A stretch of 64,000 bases of DNA from Rotaria macrura (Eukaryota; Rotifera; Eurotatoria; Philodinida; Philodinidae), in NCBI GenBank assembly GCA_900239685.1, contig OENT01000066.1:62001-126000 (forward strand). Direction: 5' to 3'. Below, one piece after another: positions 38,202 through 49,070 of this stretch; position 1 is the first letter of the stretch; every line of letters starts with the position of its first letter. The position numbers were made by a program, and so were the translations under genes. Under the pieces are notes generated by a model. The model did not search any database. It had not been told where the DNA came from and saw only the letters and a list, made by a program, of their open reading frames with translations.

Positions 38202-38933
38202 GGACGCGGGACGTTTTAAGGCCATTTCGGACGAATAGGACAGTAAAATTAGTTTGAGCTAAAATTTTCAGCAACTGTACAACTTACAATTAGTAGCCAG
38301 TCCTGCAAGTTTCAGGTTGATCGATAGAACTTTTCCTTCACTTTGATACTCAGTCAAATAGTCCCTGTCTATAATTATCAAGATGAAAGAATAATTCCAT
38401 TTCAAAACGCATACAAATTATACGATACCCAGTTTATACACCATTCGGCAGAGAATTTAATTCTGAACAAAACTGTATATATACCTTTCTAGAAAAATGA
38501 AAAAATAATTTCAATTAGTTTAACTTATCCTCAGTCCAGCGCAATGCTTAGGCTATACTGTAATCTTGTGTACGCTAGTTCTCCATTATTGACTGAAGAC
38601 CAAGAATGAATTGTTAACCATGGTAGGAGTATTTCAAAACCTACAAAATGATGCTAAAGCGTCCTAGGAAAAAGTCTGCCCTCTACTATTTTTAATGGCA
38701 AAAATGTGTCAAATAGCAAAAAATCAGTGACATTCCATAGACAATCTTCTAAATTTAGCCATGTTCAATATCAAAAATTTGTTCTCGAAAAAAATAAATG
38801 CAAAGCTTGAAATCAGGACTAAAATCGAGACTGAATAACATAGTTCGTAAGAAAAAACAATATTTCACAAAATAACCAGTACTCCTCCCAAGGTACAACT
38901 TTCTTCGAAAATGGCTTGAAAGGGACCGGGACC
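38202..38933. mobile_element. Possible insertion private to block A
   Basis: Block A and block B stop matching here. The left edge (GGACGCGGGACGTTTTAAGG) and the complement of the right edge (GGTCCCGGTCCCTTTCAAGC) are similar for about 30 nt, as imperfect terminal inverted repeats would be. The interior has no convincing reading frame. Target duplications are unclear, and block B has its own inserted sequence in the same interval, so the limits are tentative. Confidence 0.35.
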
Positions 38934-39349
38934 ACAAAGTGGTTTTGGCCAAAAATTTGTTTTTCGTACAATTAGCTTTTTCTCTTGATTACAAATTTTT
39001 CTTTATTTTATTAATCTCTTGGTTTGATTGTTTTTCAAAAACCTTATTCGGAAAAATTCCGAGAAATCAATCGTCGAGAACAGAGGACAACGAATTTTAC
39101 TAGTATCTTTTCTTTGCTCCCATAAGCTTTTCTGATCCACTCTACACGACGTATCGCACCTCAAAACAATACCTTCACTATTTAGAAAGAACTTATATGT
39201 TATAACATGAGTTTTGAAAATGCTGAGGTACCTGAAACTTACTCAGTCATTAAGATCTAGTCGACTGCGATCCATGCAATTCTTTGTAAGAACATGACAC
39301 GAATATTTTTTAAATAAAATATTAAGAGCGTGACTAAAACTCTGATAAG

Positions 39350-39589
39350 GTGATAATCCATGCTTTATACTCAGCACACGTTGATAGCGGCCACTATAGA
39401 ATCGATTTTCGTTCTTTGAAATATACAACAGATACTTTGATAAGTGATGTGCAACGTTTATTGATTAATGCCTTAGATAATGAGAAATTATCAAAACTGA
39501 CGTATTTATTGCACTCCAGCTTTCGCTTTATGACAAAAAACGATGATCCTAGTGAGAACTGGAGCTCATTCCAGAAAATTGAGAAATAG
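39350..39589 (+). pseudogene. Coding remnant of unknown family (block A copy)
   Basis: A 79-codon open frame with protein-like content (LISDVQRLLINALDNEKLSK, then a conserved-looking WSSFQKIEK end) but beginning with GTG, with no ATG or clear upstream exon. Its block B counterpart is recognisable and broken. This could be the last exon of a gene lost or truncated when the block formed. A palindromic element is inserted 5 nt after its stop codon. Confidence 0.35.
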
Positions 39590-39594
39590 AACCC

Positions 39595-40004
39595 CACTAG
39601 TCGACGATCTTGACATCGTTCTTTCCAGCTTCTTGTAGATACATTCTTGTCTGGCGAGGCAAGAATCGCATCGTCAGGCAAGATTCTTTTTTCTTTCTTG
39701 CCCAAGAATCTTGGNNNNNNNNNNNNNNNNNNNNNNNNNNNNNNNNNNNNNNNNNNNNNNNNNNNNNNNNNNNNNNNNNNNNNNNNNNNNNNNNNNNNNN
39801 NNNNNNNNNNNNNNNNNNNNNNNNNNNNNNNNNNNNNNNNNNNNNNNNNNNNNNNNNNNNNNNNNNNNNNNNNNNNNNNNNNNNCCAAGATTCTTGGGCA
39901 AGAAAGAAAAAAGAATCTTGCCTGACGATGCGATTCTTGCCTCGCCAGACAAGAATGTATCTACAAGAAGCTGGAAAGAACGATGTCAAGATCGTCGACT
40001 AGTG
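39595..40004. mobile_element. Foldback element with CACTAG ends and 120-bp inverted arms
   Basis: Two arms of 120 nt (39595-39714 and 39885-40004) are reverse complements of each other around an assembly gap. The element begins CACTAGTCGAC and ends GTCGACTAGTG. The empty site is present in block B (GAACCCGCAAGCG at about 53084-53096). Compared with it, the insertion duplicated CC, giving a 2-bp target duplication. CACTA ends with a 2-3 bp duplication are the mark of the EnSpm/CACTA superfamily; with no transposase this would be a non-autonomous member. The assignment to the superfamily is inference from the ends only. Confidence 0.75.
39715..39884. other. Assembly gap (170 N) at the centre of a palindrome
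   Basis: The run of N separates the two perfect arms of the CACTAG element. True length is unknown; long hairpins commonly break assembly. Confidence 0.95.
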
Positions 40005-40343
40005 CCGCAAGCGATGAAATACTTAAACAAACATAAATTCAAGAAGAAAACCATTGTCTGACAACGAGAACTGATTCCCTTGAATCATATACTCAACAGT
40101 CAATCTAATAATGACAAAATTAAAATCTTTTACCCATTTCTCTAACTAAAAGCAGAAGTTAAAAACATATCAATAAGAGTCACTCGTGAAACTTTCCGTT
40201 TTCATAGATGAACTGCAAGAGAAATGTTCTTTCTAAAAAAGAAATCAAAATGAAAATATTAGAAGTGATTGCATACGATCCACTTGTCTCCTATTATAAG
40301 CAGAACAATATGGTATCATTTTCGTTTCTTTGGAGAATCTCTG

Positions 40344-40745
40344 CTCTCTAAAAAATGACCGTTTCCCAGAAAACCAACGCAAAAAGGTTTGCGAGGCTCG
40401 GAAACCCTTATTTTACTCTCGGGAACTGTTTCAAGGGTTTCCGAAAGCTCGGAAACCCATTTTTACCATCAGAAACTCTTAAAAGGTTTCCGATAGTAAC
40501 AAACTCGTAAACCGAAAATGGTTCCCGAAGCTCGGAAACGCTTGGAAGGGTATGCGAGGCTCGGAAACCATTTTCGGTTTACGAGTTTGTTACTATCGGA
40601 AACCTTTTAAGAGTTTCTGATGGTAAAAATGGGTTTCCGAGCTTTCGGAAACCCTTGAAACAGTTCCCGAGAGTAAAATAAGGGTTTCCAAGCCTCGCAA
40701 ACCTTTTTGCGTTGGTTTTCTGGGAAACGGTCATTTTTTAGAGAG
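40344..40745. mobile_element. Near-perfect 402-bp palindromic element
   Basis: From CTCTCTAAAAAATGACCG to its complement CGGTCATTTTTTAGAGAG the sequence folds back on itself over nearly its whole length, with a short unpaired centre around 40530-40555. The interior repeats GGAAACC/GGTTTCC and GCTCGG words. No equivalent is in block B at the matching place, so it inserted after the duplication or was lost there. Flanks end in TG and begin with TG, possibly a 2-bp target duplication. The CTCTAAAAAA tip resembles the tips of the element at 54161. Confidence 0.7.
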
Positions 40746-41259
40746 TGGGGCGAATGGTTTTTGATCGAGAATAACCACAGTATTTGACGAGTAAGTTATC
40801 AATCAACACGTCAGCTCATTAGCAGAAAAAGCAAGCATGAAACGAAAATTGTTCTATTTGTTTCTGTCCCTGTGTTCACGTTCTACAAGAGACAGTTTTT
40901 ATGTGCCAGAGAGCTTAACATTTAAAGAAGACTCACATATCCGTTAAAAATCCAATACAATCAGACGAGAAACGTGTGATCCTAAAACTATGATCTTTCT
41001 TTCGTTTGTTTTGGAGGAGTTCAAGGCGAAAGGTTTTTTGCTGCAGAAAACCCTTAATAGTGTAAGGAGACATCACAGTTTCATTCGATACGATACAAGG
41101 AGTGAAACAGAAAATTGAAACACAAAGTGATCACTTTCATTTCTGTTCATTTCTAGGAGTTCGGTGAAAGTTTTGTTAATTTAACACAGAGCCAAATATT
41201 TGAAGGAGAGATCACTTATCCATCTCTTCCTCAACATGAGAAAAACTAATAAATGACCA

Positions 41260-41700
41260 TGCATCCATGATATCGCCTTTCATTTCTACGGGGGCTGTCC
41301 CCAAAAAATGTTCTTTTGTTAAAGATGAAAGTAAACATTGGAAGCAGACGTGACTCACGTAAAACTCATTACGTTGGCAAAATACTGAAGCATCAATAGA
41401 AAACCGTTGTATTTACTTCTATCCGTTTTTTCGTGCTCCACAAGAAACATTTTTTATTTACGAGAATCCTGACTTTCAGGGAGACGTCTCTTATCCATCT
41501 CTGCTTTCAACAAGAGAAAGGAAAACTAAAACTGCATCCATGACATTGATTTTTATTTCTACGGGGGCTCCCCCGAAAAATGTTCTTTGCTAAAGTGGAA
41601 AGTAAACATTAGAAGCAGAAGTAACTCAGTAAAACTCATTACATTTGCAATAAAATAATACATAAACAGAAAAGTTGTATTTATTTCTCTCCTTTTGTTC
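41260..41700. repeat. Tandem repeat units of about 273 nt (block A)
   Basis: Two copies begin at about 41260 and 41533 with GCATCCATGA.AT followed by TTTCTACGGGGGCT and AAAAATGTTCTTT. They resemble parts of the 0.5-kb units of block B (CATCCATTT...GAAAGT.GACATTT), so the array was present before the duplication or has been copied between the blocks. Confidence 0.6.
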
Positions 41701-42410
41701 GAGTTCTTAAAATAATAGTTTTCATTTGTCAGAGAGGTTTATATCTGAAGACGAAGTCACACATTCTTTACAAAATCTAAGAGACGGAAAAGGAAGCAAG
41801 TATAATCATAAAAATATCATGTGTGCTTCGTTTGTTTTATACGAGGTTAAGCCTTAGGTTTTTTCTTGGAGAGAAAAGTGAATAATACAAGTAGATATCA
41901 GTTTTCTATTTTTCATGTGTTCAGCAGAAAAAGGATGTAAGTAAAACTTTTTTCAATTTGTTTATCGTTTATTGGAGAACTTTCAGAAGTTATGTGTTTG
42001 GTTGAATGGTAAGTTTAATCTGTCTACTAGAGATCAGGGCTGGATTTCTGCTGTCATTGACGAAAAAGCGAACGGGTAAGGAGAGAGAAATCGCATTTTT
42101 CGGTTTGTTCGGAAAACTTGTGAACGAAGTGATTTTTTTCCAGTGAAAGTTGAATATTTCAAGGAGATTTCACTCATTCATTCATCGATTCATGTTTTGA
42201 AGGAAAAACGTAATGAGAACTCGATGATGGTGTTTGGTTTGTATGGCGAAGTTCAACGAGAAATGGATACTGTTGAGAAAGAATCGAAATGTTCTATTGT
42301 ACGTTCTTGATTTCTATCTTCCATCAGAATGACAGATGGAAAGCGTATAAAGGGAGTTCATTCAATTCATTTTTCACCGGGGGGCTAACTTTCCGTTAGT
42401 TTTGTTTTTT

Positions 42411-42422
42411 GGGGGGGGGGGG
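42411..42422 (+). repeat. Poly-G run (12 G)
   Basis: An unusual homopolymer for this AT-rich window, preceded by TTTTTT. It could form a G-rich structure and is a likely site of length error in the assembly. Confidence 0.9.
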
Positions 42423-44285
42423 AGAGTGAATATTTCATGGGAAGATATTATTGGTCCACTTCCGTATTTATTTTTAGAATAAGTAAAATATAGTCGTAAT
42501 AAATGTGTGCGTGGAAGTTTAATCATTAACGGAATATGAGATAGCAGAGTCAAAAACTTGCGGGTAGTGGTAAAGTTCTAATGTCATATCCGTTGAAATG
42601 AAACATGTGTTTTGCAGATGATGGATGAATAACAGACTGAGGAGTCGTGAAGCAGTAATAAAATCTCATGAAGTTAATTATTCGGTTTTCAGGGAGTTGC
42701 ATTGCGTTGTTTGTTTCTCAGCTAGTGTTAATAACGTCGCTGTCATTAGTAAGTTTCTATATGACAAGAAACAAAGATAAAATCCATCCAGTAGTTGATG
42801 AATAGAACAATGATATTGTACTATCATCGAGATTACAATAACTAATCGAGAGAGTTTCTTTAGATTAGAGTCCTGCTGGATACAATTGTTTTGTACCCTA
42901 TAGATCACCCTAACCCTACTTTACCCTGAAGGCAGAGTACGATTATTCTGCAGCATTTGAGTGTACGTTACAATGAACTTGTTCTTAAACAGTCTTTTAA
43001 ACCGAATAGGTGTCCAAGATGTCTTCGAAGTTACTTGCCAAATACTTTTCGCAATGAGAGCAATATTCTAATTCTATCATAGATATTTTTCTTCCTATCT
43101 TGACCCTATCCTGCAGGGTAGGATAAGATTACTCCGTAGTAATCTAGTTTAAAAGACTTTAACGATGGAATCAACAACTGGAATATAAGGCTAGCAAGAT
43201 ATTACTTTAACTTCTTTCATTCTTCTTTGAGATAGGCCATATACTTTCTAACATTTTGTCTTCAAAGTTTCTCCCTTCTCAGATTCGATTTTATTCAGGA
43301 ACATTCTAGTCTCATGAAAGTTTCCAAAGACGTTGGCCCTGTAATAGAAATACCACGAGTAAATGTTTCAGCTCCATTCCATGATGTTTGATGATGCCCT
43401 TAATCTAACTGTGCTAAAAATAGCGCCCTTGGCAATCCAAGGTTCCCTGTTGACCTTCTCTGTATGGACTCAAATCGATTTTTCTCAAAAGAGCATGCCA
43501 GGATGCAGAGCGCAAAAGAGCCTTTTTCTCTAAATGCTGACTTTTGCAAGGGTTGGGCGGATTCAAATAAACATCTTGCGAAACGTTAGGAAGTTGAGGC
43601 TCTGATGATAAAAGTACTGTTTTATATAACAGTGATAGAGTTTCATTCAAGCAATAAGTTCTGTAAAGTCCTGTGTCTTGAAACGTGTTATCAAACAAAA
43701 CAAAAGCCGAAACCAATAATGATGTACTGTCAAGATTTGAGGAAGGCACAAGAGAAAAGCATACGTGAGAGAAAAAGCGAAAAACACTTGCCAATTTATC
43801 TGAAAGAAAACATGTTTTTAAATTAAAAGCGGTGAAAAATTTTGAAAAACCGCCGTATCAAATGAAAAATCATATCATTTAAGAAAGACCTGATTGTGGA
43901 TTGTCCTATCCTATTTATTTTTCCTAATTTTCATGATTTTTGCAAAAACTCAATTTCTACAGGGCTAGTGGTCTACGTAGAAAACTATCTCTTCTTGAAT
44001 CAAAATTTCATTTGTGAGAACAATGAGCCATAGTTATATGTTTATATATTTTTTCCATTTCTCCTTGGAATGTATGATTTCATTTTGGATGAGTCACTCC
44101 TGCATAAACAGAAGCAGTATCCTCTTTCTAGTAGAAGTGACTTATTCATTTCTACATACGGGAGATAAGTTGCTGATACGTTACTGTAGTTACTGTTGCC
44201 AGGTAACGTCTTATAAAACGACTAATTATGACTTCCTCTGATCGAATATTTTCAAAAGATTAATTTTTGAATTTAGGAGTTGTCA

Positions 44286-44491
44286 ACACCCTAAAACTAG
44301 GCCTTTTACAGAACTTTAGATGGTTTAGTTTGTCACTTGCGAAACCTTTCTGGTTTTGCTAATCTTGAAAAGGTTTTGTATCTTTAATACCAAACCTTTT
44401 AAAGTTGTGTACTGAACGTGGAATGGTTCCTCAGCTGTGCCCACGGGAAGAAACTTCTTTAATTCCTTAAAAAGACTATTTTTTTAATGTG
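44286..44491. mobile_element. Degenerate inverted-repeat element, same family as 54161-54774
   Basis: Begins ACACCCTAAAACTAGGCC and ends with the complement of CACATTAAAAAAATAGTC. The interior shares AAACCTTTTAAAGTT, GTGCCCA..GGGAAGAA and other words with the block B element. It is older than that copy, judged by its decay. Confidence 0.55.
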
Positions 44492-45043
44492 AAGTAACTT
44501 CTAACCGGATTAAAGGCTGCGTTGACAATATTCAATCGGAGGAAGGCATACTTCATTGTTTTGAAAAGTTATCTGAAAAAAATAATTGATAATTTTTCTC
44601 ATCACGATTGACTTGGAACCGTAACGGGTTGGTCAGGGTAACTTTCCAACACTACTTCCACCTGTATAAGAAGAAGTCAATACCAAAATGTATGTTTGAT
44701 GACAATCGGGGATAGAATTTCTCCACGTATTGTTTTTCGCTTCTCCTTGTTTTACCATTTCACTTTAAAACAGAATCTGATTTCTGATCGCATTGAAAGA
44801 TATGTGCAAGAACAGTGAATCAAAGACTTACACTTAGTTTCTTTTTTTTCCTTTCTACTACTTTGTATGTAGTATCATGTGGGAGATAAACCATTTCGAC
44901 TTATACAAAAACCATTTCCCGATCGATTAGTCCATTTTTTCACTGTGAATCTTAGTATAAATTAAAGTGATACATTTTATTCCTTGCGGACACATAGTTA
45001 TATATAAAGGACATACATCGTCAAAAATATAAAGCATTTGGGA

Positions 45044-45049
45044 TATAAA
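45044..45049 (+). promoter_or_regulatory. Conserved TATA-like box of Cys-rich gene, copy A
   Basis: TTGGGATATAAA lies about 60 nt upstream of the conserved 5' exon limit (45106) and is also present before copy B (57405-57410). Position and conservation suit a core promoter. If TATA is used, transcription would begin shortly before or within the leader exon. Confidence 0.4.
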
Positions 45050-45167
45050 TTGCGCTCTTTGATTATATATAGAATCTGTATTTCATCTTTTTCAACTAAT
45101 TTTAGATAAGAATTTGAAATAATTACATCAGATTTCTTTAAAAAATCGCCAAATCTATCAACACGAA

Positions 45168-46537
45168 ATGTAAGTACTCTTTTCTAAAAATATAAAGTAT
45201 TGCTTCTAGATGAAGTTCAACTGATGAAGCATACCTGTTTACAATTCATCTCGAACAAAAAATCCAAAAAAGAACAAGTTTCTCTGAAAACACGGTGCTT
45301 TCGATGCCCTATCCTGTTCATGTGACAGACATGGAACTCCAAATCATTATTTTCTATTGTAAAACCATGCTGCTTTCCTCTGAAAACATACTTGGATTTT
45401 TCTTGATATTCTGCTATCAAAATCATTGTTTTTTGAAATCGGTTTTCATTAGATCTAGGACTGGATTATGCATGCGGCTGATTCAGAGGAGATTAAATTT
45501 TGAAATGCTCATAAAGAAGCCTCAATATCATCCATCCTCGTATTAATTAGTCGTGATGCAGATCTTTCGTATTGAACATTCAATAGCCATTCGATAAACC
45601 ACGAGTAATCACGAGACATTTGTGTTGGTATTAAGAGTACAACCTGTGTGCATATTTGATTGACCTGAAGTTGATAGAATAATCAATCACAATCCGGCTA
45701 GATTCTCTGATCTCATGAATTGCTGATATTACCTGTTTGTTCACTTTCGTCTGTACTGATCCTGCACTCGGTCCTCCAATTTCTCTAACTCATCATGTTC
45801 TCTGTAGTATACAAACCTCTGTTCTGTTTGAAACAGATAGTCTAGTGTAATGAATTACCTTGAACATAGAATAACGATAATGTTAATCCTTCGATTTCTC
45901 ATAGAAGACCATAATTCAGTGACTACTGTAATAGTGATGAAAGGGCTTAATCTTCACTTTCGTTACAAAAGTATTTTACTTCATCTTGAAAGTACTCTTA
46001 AATAGATAGCAGCGGGTTTTAAAGCCTGTTTGTTATCGATAGAGTAACATTCTTTTCATTTTTAGGACATCTGATCAAAGTCATCCTGTAATCACGCAAC
46101 AACCTAGATCGATGCCTAGTGTATTTGCACTCGTTCCAAACGAAGTAGTCAGACAAATTTATCAAAGTGAGCCGGGTACATGTGCCCCAACATTTAGCGT
46201 CACTTTAACCAATGCTCGAGTGATTCAACACTATCAAAATTGGTCATGTTGTGGAACAGGAGCTCGTAGCGATCAGATGATTTTTCTCTCACATATTGGT
46301 TATATAGGTGATTATGTCCCTGCAAGCTTAAATGTACCACAGTGCGATTTGGGATCCCTCTTACTCTGCTGTTGTCAAACATGCTGCAGAGCCGATCGCG
46401 GCAAGAAAATTTGGTTCCGAGGAACATATGGTGACTCAGTTTTCATCGTTCCCACTCGTGACGTCTTCAATGCTTTGCAAGATATTCCAGCTGCTGTAGT
46501 AGCCAATACAGTTGCAGGAGGCCAACTCTCCAAATGA
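45168..46537 (+). CDS. Cys-rich protein of unknown family, copy A; start codon split by an intron
   Basis: The leader exon (about 45106-45169) ends CACGAAAT|GTAAGT. The next exon begins after TTTTTAG at 46066 with G, so splicing creates ATG from AT (45168-45169) plus G. The 157-residue product then runs to 46537. The leader itself has a stop in frame, so it is untranslated apart from AT. The protein has no signal peptide. Blocks shared with copy B are TCAPTFSV..TNARVIQ.Y..W.CCG, FLS.IGYI, a CCC.Q.CC cluster followed by DRGK, GTYG..VF, and DIPAA.VAN..AGGQ. The TFSV.xTNARVI stretch faintly recalls PH-like domains, and the Cys cluster might be lipidated or bind metal; both are guesses. The intron is 896 nt. 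AATAAA occurs at 46550-46555. Copies are about half identical. Confidence 0.65.
45609..45897. promoter_or_regulatory. Ultraconserved intronic block, copy A
   Basis: About 290 nt inside intron 1 match 57973-58261 with two differences that I can see, while flanking intron sequence and the exons are clearly diverged. It has no long open frame. It may be an enhancer, an alternative exon, an embedded noncoding RNA, or a tract homogenised by gene conversion. Confidence 0.6.
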
Positions 46538-47162
46538 ATTACTCTCAAGAATAAACCGTGATGCCACTTCAACGACATTAGCTCCGAATGTTATGATAAA
46601 AACGATTCATTTTTCTCATTTTCCGTTTGATCTGTTTTTTGTGTTCGTCGTTTTTCTTTGTTTTTTTTTCTTGAAAAATCTACGAAACAAATACATCAAT
46701 GTTACTATTCCCTCTGCTTCCGAACCACACTTTACCAGTCTTGTGTAAGATTATACTTTACATTTCAACATTGAGTAAGTACTTTTCAATACGGATCGCT
46801 CAAAATAAGAGACTACAAGGTACATTTCACTCTATTCTGGAGGAATTCAAAAAAACAACATTCATCAAGGAAATCCAATCCTCCAAAAGAAAAGCTGTTC
46901 ATGAATCAAGTACGATTCGATTTGACCATGTTTGCGTGAGTGTGAGAAAATGATGATGTTCACATCACTAGAAGCAGGATGACACCTACATCCGCACCCA
47001 GTTTCTTTTAAAGCCATGTGAAAGAACTGGATCGTATTATTCTATTCGCATCATTTTATGTGCAAAAATCTATCTAATGTTATCATTCTATTTTTTTTAA
47101 AATCGCAATGCTGTTTGCGTATGTGTTACGTGCAGGTTAATTTTTTTATAGTTCAATAATGA

Positions 47163-47519
47163 CCCAGGTGAATGTATCGCATACCGAATCCGATCGGATC
47201 CTACGATCCTACGATCCGATGAAATCTTATGGGAATCCGGGTTGTGGAAACAGTAACGGATCCGATGGAAGAAACCTATTTTCTTATTTGAGTACTAATT
47301 AGCATTTAAACACAACGGTAGAGGCGTGTCTGATCACACGATGAAATCCAATCGGATTCCGATAGTAGGATTCGATAAAATCCAACACTAGGGATCCGAA
47401 TCAGGAATCGTAACCAGGAATCCGATAGGATTTCGTCGGATAAGAGAAACTCCGATAGAAACATGATCGGATGCCTGTCGGGTCCGATCGGATGCAATGG
47501 TCGGAATGATTCTCCTGGG
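47163..47519. mobile_element. MITE with CCCAGG ends and GA target duplication
   Basis: Ends are CCCAGGTGAAT and the complement of ATTCTCCTGGG. Block B has the uninterrupted site (ATAATGAGTATAAAT, near 59521), showing a GA duplication at 47161-47162 and 47520-47521. The interior is built from repeats of GGATCCGAT/ATCCGATCGGAT-like words. It is 357 nt with no coding capacity. The superfamily is not clear. Confidence 0.75.
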
Positions 47520-48022
47520 GAGTATAAATCCTACGATTAGGATTCCCTCCTCTTTAGTTCACTGCATTACAACTTGACTCCAGTTATTTTAGTAATAGCA
47601 CTGAAACAAAGTAGTAAGTACTAATAGAGAATGACAGCATGGTTCAGATTATTGAAGTTCATTCGAAAATCATTGCTGAACACTAATGTGGAAATAAACC
47701 ATTGATTTTACTTTTCGTAAAAAATCTTCTAATGACAATTGTATATGGACTGTTGCATGGGAACTCAACCAAAAATGCACAAAGTATCCAAATTTTTAGT
47801 TTTTTTCCTCTAGTTTTGTAGAGCTCGTTTCGGTGATCATTTTGGTATTTAAAAACATAAAAATTCATACGGAAAAAATGTTTTATAGCGAAAATACTAA
47901 AACTGGTTTTTTATTAGAAATACCAAAGGGGTTTTGGTATTTCGGCTCTAGCACACTTAATTCTAGACTTTGTTTTTGATTTAAAAAAGTATCGAAATGT
48001 TCAGCTCGATTAGCTCTACAAG

Positions 48023-48023
48023 N
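48023..48023. other. Single ambiguous base
   Basis: One N in the left arm of the transposon. The matching position of the right arm implies A on the plus strand (CTACAAG-A-TAGGGTGG). Confidence 0.8.
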
Positions 48024-48358
48024 TAGGGTGGTTTAAAATTACTCAAAGCCATTTTTCAATGATTTACTTATGTAAATGAGCTAAAAAAGTAGGCTTCTTT
48101 ATCTAAAAATGGCTACATTCTACTGGAATCTGAAATACATGGTTTTGCTAATACGATCAGAAATCTTGCTGAAAATTTCAGTGCAGAAATTTATGGAAGT
48201 GTGTTCACTTGTCGCGAAGAAAACAATTTTGATTGGTTTTTTCGATTTTTTCAAAGACGAAATGGGAGTGTTTATGGAGTTTGACGTTTTTCGGCACGTA
48301 ATGGTGCCATAATTTTGTGGATCAAGTTGATGAAGCACTTGAATACCTTTGATACGTC

Positions 48359-49070
48359 CTAATCCAAAAAAGTATGATAGAGTTTATTGACTAAAAGAAA
48401 ACTTTTACTTGTATTTGTATTCCAACGCTCAATAAGCAAATCTTCTGTGACTCTCTCGATCTCATCACGCTTCAGATAACAGACATTGATTGATGGTTCA
48501 TTGGTTTGGCTTAACTTTGCTGCATCCTCGTTAGATTTCTTAGCAAAATTAAAAAAATCTTCCTCAGACGAAATCAATATATCACCGAGAAGCACTAGAT
48601 CAGTTAAAGGAAAAGAAAACGCACTCATCACGTGATTCTTTAATATTAAGTGACTGAAAAACAGTATTGAATTAGTTTTTGCTGATGGTTTTGCAAGAAT
48701 ACTTTCTTTTCGATATGGTTAACCAATTTTCTTCAATTCATCTTCAAATGCTATATCCATAGCTTCCGAATCGAATGAATTATCTAATACATTTCGATAA
48801 AGCTTCATAACATGTTTGACACATCTCGTCATCTTCTTTCAAAATTACGGAAGCCCAATGTGAGTTACACATGATTTGAAGATCAACTATTTTAGCTTGC
48901 GTTGCTTCAATGAACTTACGACCTTCAGGATGCGTTTGTTTTAACCAGATTGCGTGCAGTGAGCATGTGATGGACGAGGACAACAACGTTCTTTTATATG
49001 GCATCGTTAAAAGTATCCGATGAATATGTCTCACTACCATTGGTATATTCCACAAAAAGAATTATGAAAG
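48359..49070 (-). pseudogene. Broken open frames inside the 2.1-kb transposon
   Basis: Two minus-strand pieces look protein-like: one with HAIWLKQTHPEGRKFIEATQ and CQTCYEALSK, the other with FPLTDLVLLGDILISSEEDF and LLIERWNTNTSKSF. Between them the frame shifts (the natural continuation is LDNSFDSEAMDIAFEDELKK) and meets a stop. They probably derive from one protein, a transposase or a captured gene; I do not recognise it. Confidence 0.45.

Larger units (their letters stand above)
40746..44285. other. Block A interior without a supported gene
   Basis: Holds diverged satellite-like units (41260-41700), a run of 12 G at 42411-42422, and stretches that match block B (for example 42040-42240). 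No protein-coding exon could be supported. An open frame on the minus strand at 43414-43794 starts with a non-ATG codon and has no recognisable motif. Confidence 0.45.
38025..47745. repeat. Segmental duplication, block A
   Basis: Collinear matches to block B (about 50045-59760) include 38040-38200 with 50049-50245, 39010-39594 with 52570-53090, 40005-40330 with 53090-53400, parts of 42040-42240 with 56930-57085, 45010-47160 with 57390-59525, and 47521-47745 with 59526-59755. Similarity varies from patchy to nearly perfect. Differences are mainly insertions of inverted-repeat elements private to one block. The blocks are in direct orientation, about 9.7 kb each, separated by a transposon. Confidence 0.85.

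Noticed and set aside
39394-40061. Open frames crossing the N gap on both strands
   Set aside because: They exist only because N was treated as open; the arms are inverted copies, so mirror-image frames appear on both strands.
42904-42925. CCCTAACCCTA words reminiscent of telomere repeats
   Set aside because: Only two imperfect copies, not an array, and inside block A.
43414-43794. 126-codon minus-strand frame
   Set aside because: It begins with a non-ATG codon, has no motif, signal peptide or splice support, and I found no block B counterpart.
47933-47960. Short hairpin GAAATACCAAAGGGG with its complement, considered as a terminator or ncRNA
   Set aside because: It is part of both terminal arms of the 2.1-kb transposon, so it belongs to the element.
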